From Planctomycetales bacterium (GTDB lineage Bacteria; Planctomycetota; Phycisphaerae; SM23-33): a stretch of DNA of 21,774 nucleotides. A program made the position numbers and the translations under genes. A model generated the notes under the pieces. The model ran no database searches. It was not told where the DNA came from and saw nothing but the letters and a program-made list of their open reading frames with translations. Shown in pieces: positions 16,301 through 21,774 of this stretch (positions within the stretch are counted from its first letter, which is position 1; every line of letters begins with the position of its first letter). The stretch spans positions 1-21,774 of the forward strand of contig DAOWOP010000029.1 in assembly GCA_030642005.1 (NCBI GenBank), written 5' to 3'.

Positions 16301-16620
16301 GGCCAGATCGGCCAGTTCGTCGCCAGCAGGAATATCCGTCCCAGTACGCCGAATATCAGCCAGACGCTCCCGAACGCCAGGGCGATTCGCAGGGCCGGAA
16401 TGATTAACCTGTAGATGGGCGCCGTGGCCGCGGTGTTTGCGGCCACGCTGGAGCCGACTTGACGCGATACGTGGTCGCTAACACCGCGACCACGCCACCC
16501 ATGACGCCGGAGACGATAGAGCATCACCCATCCAGCCACACCGGCCGCCGCTCCCGCCGCCAACAGCCAGCCGGACCAATGCTCCGACGAAACAATTTGT
16601 CCAATCCCGGATGCTATCAC
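13366..16620 (-). CDS. Membrane VWA protein with glutamine-amidotransferase-like region
   Basis: The 1084-residue protein starts with GTG at 16620, with AAAGAGG about 10 bases upstream. Hydrophobic segments lie at about 15-36, 71-100, 105-124 and 133-160. A VWA-like domain follows, beginning L-A-V-L-V-D-E-S-V-S (MIDAS pattern D175-x-S177-x-S179). It is interrupted by a long helical insert (about 185-400) and resumes at G-V-L-V-L-T-D-G-Q-D-N-S. A beta-sandwich-like stretch precedes a class-I glutamine-amidotransferase-like region (K-V-L-L-V-D-S-A-P-R-W-E-F-R-Y-L and F-D-V-I-I-I-G-D-V-P). The protein ends with a transmembrane segment W-P-L-L-A-I-F-C-A-V-A-A-A-E-W and a basic tail. Residues 43-66 are encoded by a 72-bp palindrome. 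It is a distant partner of the preceding BatA-like protein in a MoxR/VWA operon. The catalytic Cys of a true amidotransferase is not obvious. Confidence 0.85.
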   Translation of the reverse strand: MIASGIGQIVSSEHWSGWLLAAGAAAGVAGWVMLYRLRRHGWRGRGVSDHVSRQVGSSVAANTAATAPIYRLIIPALRIALAFGSVWLIFGVLGRIFLLATNWPIWPMALAGAGLAEMLLWLYELERRIVPRGAGLMLVGLRLALLGLVILMLLQPVIASVWSETNRRTLAVLVDESVSMRISDAQNLSPHEVLRLAESFTVGAARRPWKLDQNAAALQAIRDGVLGELAWLNRVGKGEKNAVAAQLSNRRPALHKKITAWSDAVAGQIQTIETLLRDTPSLPKPLRAAMLDAKAQLSRQVRGRLLAAAGWTHEENASSLAGNFNRLRAAFRQASAGLRNARPALERVGVAMDESLYKQLSPADRAAVDAVAGLTRLELAKAALVHNGDDDKSLLEHLREQYDVKVYTFAAEMSEADPPGWSDPITSVSPSADPQRTDERNNRTNLTGALRRVIADAGIDDLAGVLVLTDGQDNSKVNADPSARVLGGAGAAFCAVVMGGTKPPADAAVVSIEAPETVCLADKMFIDAELKLDGLKGRKVRVRLLRGAEQVDSRSIRIAGDAFRTHIQLGDEPKTVGLHAYRIEIDRCAGEVFTDNNSYSLTLAVTDDKTKVLLVDSAPRWEFRYLKNLFTGRDKTVHLQYILTAPDRFSGQPARKVIPASANRAGGVSEATALPEDRAEWMKFDVIIIGDVPAKEFSVQAVRNIGKFVTDRGGTVIFVAGANFMPADFADTGLAELIPLRLNRPDMPGRVPTGGFRIALTPAGAEHVIGRQDVEPEKSLKVWKSFPPMFRRSSYTQASPAGTVLAFAIDPGAPAWLTGTPTGGGPASNPQSLLKRREKYYRRNALITTASHGLGKVMILGFDRTWRMRYRTGDVHHHKFWGQVIRWATAGKLPAGTRLVKLGTDKTRYPPRSRPIVRARLVHEDFSPVITDQLAVRVFSRNKCIARAAMKYIKDSAGMYTVRLDELPAGAYRLELEGPAVSKLLAIDDAEKVATEISVDPSAPTEQIELAANRDLLGRLAGLSHNGVVVPTCQARRVLGALPAGKITRKHRREFLLWDSWPLLAIFCAVAAAEWILRKRIGLT
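16423..16494. repeat. 72-bp in-frame palindrome inside VWA gene
   Basis: Arms 16423-16447 and 16470-16494 are complementary at 22 of 25 positions (CGTGGYCGCGGTGTT...) with a 22-base spacer. The element spans 72 bases and corresponds exactly to codons 43-66 of the VWA protein, encoding R-G-R-G-V-S-D-H-V-S, then R-Q-V-G-S-S-V-A-A-N-T-A-A-T. It sits in the loop after the first transmembrane segment and preserves the frame. Confidence 0.85.
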
Positions 16621-16639
16621 TGCAGGGATACCTCTTTCG

Positions 16640-16759
16640 ACTGGGTGGCACCTTCAACCGGAGCGAAGCGGAGGTTGTGGGTGCTGGATGGACAAGGGCA
16701 TAGAGCACCCACAAGCTTCGCTTCACTTCGTTCCGCTACGCTTGAAGGTGCCACCCGGT
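16640..16759. repeat. 120-bp inverted repeat between the two VWA genes
   Basis: Outer arms ACTGGGTGGCACCTTCAA (16640-16657) and TTGAAGGTGCCACCCGGT (16742-16759) match at 17 of 18. Inner arms TTGTGGGTGCT (16675-16685) and AGCACCCACAA (16704-16714) match perfectly. Between them are GAAGCG/CGCTTC-rich segments of unequal length. The element sits directly upstream of the ribosome-binding site of the downstream VWA gene and within the operon, so it may attenuate transcription or stabilise the mRNA. It carries no open reading frame that I would support. Confidence 0.88.
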
Positions 16760-16799
16760 CAGGGAAATTATTAATCCTATTCATATCATCACGTTCGAT

Positions 16800-19097
16800 T
16801 TAACGAACCGTATCGGTTCTGCCGATAGTCTCTGCACCAAAAGAGATCGGTTCAGCCAGGTGCATCTTTCTTTTTGCGGCGATGGTTCGAGTGGTAACGA
16901 TTTCGGCGACCAGCAGGGCGAGGACAGCGATGACGATGTATCGCCAGATTTCGCTTCCGGGCACTCCGCCTCGAATGGCGGCGGTCAGTTCACCGAGGCT
17001 TTCGACGCGGGTCAGCGGGATGAATTTTCCAGCCCGCTTGTAATCGTCGTCGGCCAGGAGGTCGAGTTTGCTCTCGTCGGGGTCGCCGAGGACAACGAAT
17101 GGGATAGCTCTTGCGCTCTCGTCGGCTGATTGCGTTGCAGGTCCGCCGGACTTCGGCGAGCTCAGTCGAGCCGCGACGTCGTTGGACAGGATCAGCCGGT
17201 ACAATCCCGGCCTGGCGGTCAGCGAGTAGGTCGCCTGCCAGTGTTGGTCCCGCTTTCGCAGATGGACGGCGGTACGCCTGCCGGCGGGATCAGCGACTTC
17301 CGCCGTCGGTCCCTGCGAGGCCGGCAGTGCATAGACAAACTGCCGGCCCGGAAGGATGTTCATCGCCGGTTGGGCCGGCGCGGCAAGGTAATGGATCAGT
17401 TCGTGCACGAGCGGGACGTAGCAATCGCGGACCGGCAGGTCGGAAAATTTCCGGTCAAGCGGCGTCGCAAGCGTCAGAACCACACCGCGCGAGAGCCTGC
17501 GCTGGAGAAGGTAAGGCCCGCCGGTGTCAAGAATCGCTCCGACGGATACGGACTTTTCCCGCTCATCGGCCTCTATTACCCAGTGCCTCTTGATCGGCAC
17601 GGACCCCAGGTCGCTGTCTGATGCGTTCGACAACAGCGCCATTGCCGGGTGATTGATCGAGCCGGGCGCTATGTGCGCGAGGCGTTTCCCGGGCACCGCG
17701 GTATGGACCCTGGCCAGCCGGCCCCCGGCGAGCCGCTTGCCGTCGGGGCCGAGCCATTTATTGTAGAAATTTCTGTCCGCCTTTTCACCGGGCGCTATCA
17801 GCAGCCCGCCGTCTTTGTCGGCGAAATCCGCCAGCGCCTTCGCCACATGCCCCGGCAGGCGGGGTACGTCGGCAAGGACCACGACGGCGTAATCGGCAAA
17901 TCGCTTCACGGAGGCTATGTCGGCGGCAGAGACTACCGTCGGGGCAATCAGCGGGCTGCCTGTCTTTACGTTTTCATCCGGCAGGGCCATCGCCAGGTAG
18001 AGGAAATCCGCGTCGCCTTCGAGCGGGTCGGTCGATGAGGCGCCCTCGACGATCAGCACCGGCAGCGTCCCCAGCACGTTCACGACGCGGGCCATTTCAT
18101 TATCGCCGGGCAGGTCGTCGTCGCAGGCGATGCGGGCCGAAATAACACGCAGCCCCGGAGAATCGAACTGATGATCGAATACGACGGAACCGGATGCGCC
18201 CCCGGCTATGACGCCGACGGTCCGGCGTTCGACTGTTTCGCCGTCGATGGCCAGTTCAACGGCTTCGGGGTGGATTGAACCTTCGCCGGTATTGGCGACG
18301 GTGGCGGTGATTTTTACCGGCCGGTCTGCGCCGATGACGGCGCGGGAGAAGTTCAATGCCGACATCGAGACGTTGTGCCATTTTCGAGGCGCCTCGAGCG
18401 TCCGCACTATGACGACGGGTCTGGTCGGCATCGCACCTGCCGCCTCGGCGAGGAACTCCCACCGCTTCTGCGCCGACAGGTCCCACCCGACGGATTGCCC
18501 GTCGGTGATAAGGACGATCTGCTTGGCCGGATTCGTCCCGGCCGAAAGCGTCTCCATTGCGGTATTGAGCGCCTCCAGGACTCGCATGGACCCGCCCGCC
18601 GGCGCCAGTTTGTCCAGCGTCTCGTGTATCCCCTGGAGATCGGATATGGGCGCGGGGATTATCGGCTGGGCGACCGGACCGGCCAGAACCAAGCTGACGG
18701 CGTCGCCGGCCCGACAGGACCGGATTAACTGGTGAGCATCGTCAACCGCCCGCTGGAAATTGCTCGCTCCGTCGGCCCGAAGCGTCATGCTCAACGACCC
18801 GTCAATCACGATTGCCAGGTCTTGTGCGTCGCCGCCGGCGCCGGGCAGTAACCGCCCAGCCGTCAGGAAAGGCCTGGCCAGCGCGAACGCCAGCGCCGCC
18901 AGCAGGGCGCAGCGAATTACCATCAGGATAATATCTTCGATGAGAATCCGCCGGTTGCGCGAGGCAAGTGAACTTTCCAGGAACTGCATCGCTCCCCAGT
19001 CCACCATCCTCGCCTGCCGGCGGTTGAGGATATGGATAATGATCGGAATACTCACGCCGATCAGTCCGAATAACATTATGCTGTTCAGAAACGTCAT
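16800..19097 (-). CDS. BatA-like membrane VWA protein
   Basis: The 765-residue protein starts with the BatA N-terminal membrane domain: M-T-F-L-N-S-I-M-L-F-G-L-I-G-V, then P-I-I-I-H-I-L-N-R-R (residues 1-27), followed by R-N-R-R-I-L-I-E-D and a second transmembrane segment at about 53-75. A VWA domain follows with the MIDAS pattern D99-G-S101-L-S103 and the later I-V-L-I-T-D-G-Q-S strand. Next come a CARDB/beta-sandwich-like region, a glutamine-amidotransferase-like region (V-L-I-V-E-G-A, Y-A-V-V-V-L-A-D-V) and a C-terminal transmembrane segment (W-R-Y-I-V-I-A-V-L-A-L-L-V-A-E). Residues ~641-651 are encoded by copy 2 of a dispersed repeat. The ribosome-binding site before the ATG at 19097 is weak. 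By family knowledge BatA proteins act with MoxR ATPases; the substrate here is unknown. Confidence 0.88.
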   Translation of the reverse strand: MTFLNSIMLFGLIGVSIPIIIHILNRRQARMVDWGAMQFLESSLASRNRRILIEDIILMVIRCALLAALAFALARPFLTAGRLLPGAGGDAQDLAIVIDGSLSMTLRADGASNFQRAVDDAHQLIRSCRAGDAVSLVLAGPVAQPIIPAPISDLQGIHETLDKLAPAGGSMRVLEALNTAMETLSAGTNPAKQIVLITDGQSVGWDLSAQKRWEFLAEAAGAMPTRPVVIVRTLEAPRKWHNVSMSALNFSRAVIGADRPVKITATVANTGEGSIHPEAVELAIDGETVERRTVGVIAGGASGSVVFDHQFDSPGLRVISARIACDDDLPGDNEMARVVNVLGTLPVLIVEGASSTDPLEGDADFLYLAMALPDENVKTGSPLIAPTVVSAADIASVKRFADYAVVVLADVPRLPGHVAKALADFADKDGGLLIAPGEKADRNFYNKWLGPDGKRLAGGRLARVHTAVPGKRLAHIAPGSINHPAMALLSNASDSDLGSVPIKRHWVIEADEREKSVSVGAILDTGGPYLLQRRLSRGVVLTLATPLDRKFSDLPVRDCYVPLVHELIHYLAAPAQPAMNILPGRQFVYALPASQGPTAEVADPAGRRTAVHLRKRDQHWQATYSLTARPGLYRLILSNDVAARLSSPKSGGPATQSADESARAIPFVVLGDPDESKLDLLADDDYKRAGKFIPLTRVESLGELTAAIRGGVPGSEIWRYIVIAVLALLVAEIVTTRTIAAKRKMHLAEPISFGAETIGRTDTVR
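17145..17175 (+). repeat. Intragenic dispersed repeat, copy 2
   Basis: The plus strand reads GCCGGACTTCGGCGAGCTCA then GTCGAGCCGCG, differing from copy 1 (8807-8837, minus strand) at one of 31 positions. Its orientation relative to the coding strand is opposite to copy 1, so it is translated from the other strand as A-A-R-L-S-S-P-K-S-G near the C terminus of the BatA-like protein. Confidence 0.85.
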
Positions 19098-19102
19098 TTT
19101 AA

Positions 19103-19232
19103 AACCAAGGGACCAGGCACCAGGGACCGGGGACCAGGCAAAAACAGAAGCCCACGTTTTCCCGTCCGACTATTCTTTCATTTTTGACTTTTTCGTTTTT
19201 TTCCCTGATGCCTGGTTCCTGGCGCCCGGTTC
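19103..19232. repeat. GGGACCA heptad array and its inverted partner
   Basis: ACC words end at 19114, 19121, 19128 and 19135 in 7-base register (units AGGCACC, AGGGACC, GGGGACC). A complementary stretch TGCCTGGTTCCTGGCGCCCG GTTCC at about 19209-19233 can pair with it across an AT-rich centre. After the array comes CAAAAACAGAAG, also found after the array at 21622-21652. It fills most of the 141-bp gap between the DUF58 and BatA-like genes. Confidence 0.8.
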
Positions 19233-19238
19233 CTTTCC

Positions 19239-20177
19239 TCATCTCGTCCTGCTCATCCTTTGCGCCAGGTAGTGCGCCAATGCGACATCAAAGTTCCGTC
19301 TCGTGGACATTTGCACGTAGTCGATGTTCATCTGTCCGCAGCCGATTTCCAGGCGGCGGATGAAGTCGTCGACGCGCCCGAGGTATTCGCTCCGCAGGGC
19401 CGGCGGGTCCAGCGGTATGCGATGACCGGACCGTTCGAGGTTCTCAAAGACGCTCCAGCGGTCGAACGGGAAGGTCAGTTCCTCCTCGGCCATTACATGC
19501 AGCAGAAGCACCTCATGCCTGCGATAGCGGAAATGGTGCAGGGCTTTGAGTATCTCGTCGACATTGTCGAACAGGTCGGAGATTATCACGATCAGTCCGC
19601 GCCGGCGAATGCGGTCGGCAAGGTCGTGGAAGATTTCAGCGACGGATGTTTCTGCCCCAGGCTCGGTGGAGGCAAGTTCGGCCAGGATTACGCGGAGGTG
19701 GCTGGCCCGGCTGCGGGAGGGAATGTAGCGACGCAGGGTAGTGTCGAACGTCGCCAGACCGACGGCGTCCTGCTGGTGGATCATCAGGTGCGCAAGCGTC
19801 GCGGCCAGGAACCGGGCGTATTGAAACTTGCTCAGCAATTGGCCGTTATGCTTTGCGGCCAGGTCGCCGGCGTATTTCATTGAGCCGGAAGCATCCAGCA
19901 GGATAAGCGCCCGGAGGTTCGTCTCCTCAATGTACTGCTTGATGTAGTAGCGGTCGGACCGCCCGAAGACACGCCAGTCAAGGTCGCGGATGTTATCGCC
20001 GGGAACATATTCGCGGTGCTCGGCAAACTCGACGCTGAAGCCCTTGTACGGGCTTTTATGCCGGCCTGAAACGAAGCCCTCAACGACCCCGCGGGCGATA
20101 AGTTCCAGCCGCTGCATCTTCGCCAGCGCCTCGCCGTCCAGAAGCGACATGTATTCAGGTTGTCCGTTACCGTTCAT
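19239..20177 (-). CDS. DUF58 protein with VWA-like fold
   Basis: With ATG 20177 the product has 312 residues. It carries the DUF58 signature (G-F-S-V-E-F-A-E-H-R-E-Y-V-P-G-D and L-D-W-R-V-F-G-R-S-D-R-Y-Y-I-K, about 46-80). A VWA-like domain follows with MIDAS pattern D95-A-S97-G-S99 and a later V-I-I-S-D-L-F-D strand. No transmembrane segment is seen, so it is probably cytoplasmic. DUF58 proteins are encoded next to MoxR ATPases in many bacteria and are thought to work with them. Neither ATG 20177 nor ATG 20150 (which starts M-S-L-L-D-G-E, close to the usual family N terminus) has a good ribosome-binding site, because a palindromic element ends only 5 bases upstream. The frame stays open to a TTG at 20228 within that element, which I do not favour. 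Confidence 0.9.
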   Translation of the reverse strand: MNGNGQPEYMSLLDGEALAKMQRLELIARGVVEGFVSGRHKSPYKGFSVEFAEHREYVPGDNIRDLDWRVFGRSDRYYIKQYIEETNLRALILLDASGSMKYAGDLAAKHNGQLLSKFQYARFLAATLAHLMIHQQDAVGLATFDTTLRRYIPSRSRASHLRVILAELASTEPGAETSVAEIFHDLADRIRRRGLIVIISDLFDNVDEILKALHHFRYRRHEVLLLHVMAEEELTFPFDRWSVFENLERSGHRIPLDPPALRSEYLGRVDDFIRRLEIGCGQMNIDYVQMSTRRNFDVALAHYLAQRMSRTR

Positions 20178-20182
20178 AAATC

Positions 20183-20328
20183 TAGGCTCTGTCTGAAAAG
20201 TCAGACATTGCCCCAAAGCGTTCAGCAATCAGCCTTCAGCAGTCAGCAAAAACCCAATAAACAAAAGACCTGAATGATGACCGCTGAATGCTGAAAGCCT
20301 GTCTGAAATACTTTTCAGACAGAGCCTA
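20183..20328. mobile_element. MITE-like palindromic element with TA flanks
   Basis: The ends are a perfect 19-bp inverted repeat, TAGGCTCTGTCTGAAAAGT (20183-20201) and its complement (20310-20328). Inside, both arms continue with CAGACA and TCAGC words (TCAGC at 20222, 20229, 20236 and 20243, a 7-base period), so the whole 146 bp is roughly palindromic around an AT-rich centre. The GG..CC termini are flanked by TA on both sides, as expected for TA-target elements such as those moved by IS630-type transposases. There is no coding capacity. It lies between moxR and the DUF58 gene, 5 bases from the latter's likely start. Confidence 0.75.
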
Positions 20329-20333
20329 GTAGT

Positions 20334-20433
20334 CGGCAGCCGGTAGTCGGTAGCCGGTCAAAAATGCCAAAAAGACACACATCTGCTGTTTGGTGTTTTT
20401 TTACCTAGTCCCAAGTCCCTGGACCCTGGTCCC
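20334..20433. repeat. Two heptad arrays (CGGTAGT and CCCTGGT types)
   Basis: CGG begins at 20334, 20341, 20348 and 20355, and CCC at 20410, 20417, 20424 and 20431, each in exact 7-base register but with different unit sequences. The second array ends 6 bases before the moxR stop codon and on the minus strand reads GGGACCAGGGTCCAGGGACT, then TGGGACTAGG, then AAAAAAAC. Confidence 0.88.
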
Positions 20434-20438
20434 TGCTT

Positions 20439-21494
<1,056 letters not shown>

Positions 21495-21621
21495 AGCGTA
21501 ATACTCCTTTTTTCCAATGGTCGGCCCGTACGCCAAAAGCGCACCGCCCGCGCCTGACATGCCTTACATGCTTGTTAAATGAGGCGGAGAGGCGGAAGTT
21601 TCGGAAAAAAGAGAACAAATA

Positions 21622-21652
21622 GGGACCAGGGATTAGGGACTTGGGACCAGGG
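21622..21652. repeat. Heptad array, unit GGGACCA
   Basis: GGG begins at 21622, 21629, 21636, 21643 and 21650 in exact 7-base register (units GGGACCA, GGGATTA, GGGACTT). It is followed by AAAAACAGAAG as at 19138-19149. It lies in the divergent gap upstream of moxR. Confidence 0.9.
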
Positions 21653-21710
21653 AAAAACAGAAGTCCCGATTTGCCGGGAGCGTAACATTTTTTCTGTAAA
21701 TTAACAAGAA

Positions 21711-21774
21711 GCCATCGTTTGCTTCGATCAAGATGTTTTTAGGAACTTCATTGATCAAGGAGACAAACGATGGC
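21711..21774 (+). promoter_or_regulatory. Inverted repeat covering a start codon
   Basis: GCCATCGTTTG (21711-21721) is a perfect 11-base complement of CAAACGATGGC (21764-21774), with 42 bases between. The right arm contains the ATG at 21770 and touches the AAGGAG ribosome-binding site (21757-21762). In an RNA that includes both arms the start codon would be paired, a possible translational control structure. Confidence 0.5.
21770..21774 (+). CDS. Start of an unidentified plus-strand gene (partial)
   Basis: AAGGAGAC at 21757-21764 followed after 6-7 bases by ATG at 21770-21772 looks like the beginning of a gene transcribed divergently from moxR. Only the ATG and two bases of the next codon are in the window, so nothing can be said about its product. 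Confidence 0.5.

Noticed and set aside
20178..20228. TTG-initiated extension of the DUF58 protein
   Set aside because: It is translated from the MITE-like palindrome and is not DUF58-like.
21495..21560. Upstream extension of MoxR (22 residues)
   Set aside because: AAGGAG is positioned for ATG 21494; the extension has no family resemblance.

Overview
The window looks like a chromosomal segment from a GC-rich Gram-negative bacterium, most likely a planctomycete of the Phycisphaerae type. This is inferred from three things. There are outer-membrane assembly genes (BamA, Skp). There is a long MoxR / DUF58 / BatA-like VWA / second VWA / DUF4175-like / toroid-repeat cluster of a kind typical of planctomycetes. 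The intergenic spaces are full of short periodic and hairpin repeats. No rRNA, tRNA, CRISPR array, transposase or phage gene was seen.

Left part (1-6770, plus strand): rplI (ribosomal protein L9) overlaps dnaB (replicative helicase) by one base in a TGATG junction. A 347-bp gap carries a 49/50-matched 50-bp inverted repeat and then a strong sigma70-like promoter. Next come bamA (five POTRA domains plus barrel), a Skp/OmpH-type periplasmic chaperone with a good intrinsic terminator, and a YacL-type PIN-TRAM membrane protein. The bamA-skp pair delivers and inserts outer-membrane proteins.

Middle (6770-8413): acpS (holo-ACP synthase) lies on the minus strand, divergent from a small soluble NtrB-like histidine kinase with no partner regulator in view. 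The kinase converges on the minus-strand operon, and the two stop codons are separated by a hairpin element.

Right part (8414-21494, minus strand, read right to left): moxR AAA+ ATPase, DUF58 protein, BatA-like membrane VWA protein, a second larger membrane VWA protein with a glutamine-amidotransferase-like region, a 1263-residue membrane/coiled-coil DUF4175-like protein, and an exported alpha/alpha-toroid (prenyltransferase/squalene-oxidase repeat) protein joined by an ATGA overlap. By family knowledge MoxR ATPases act with VWA proteins as chaperone or assembly machines; here the cluster is probably an envelope-associated assembly or stress machine. Its substrate is unknown.

The most unusual property is the repeat content. 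At least seven intergenic sites carry arrays with an exact 7-nt period and two carry an 8-nt period, with different unit sequences (for example TGCTGAA, GGGACCA, GTCGGTA, CGCAGAGA). A 146-bp palindromic MITE-like element with TA flanks sits between moxR and the DUF58 gene. Several repeats also lie in frame inside the operon's coding sequences. They include a 72-bp palindrome making exactly 24 codons of the second VWA protein, and a 31-bp repeat present in opposite orientation in two different genes.
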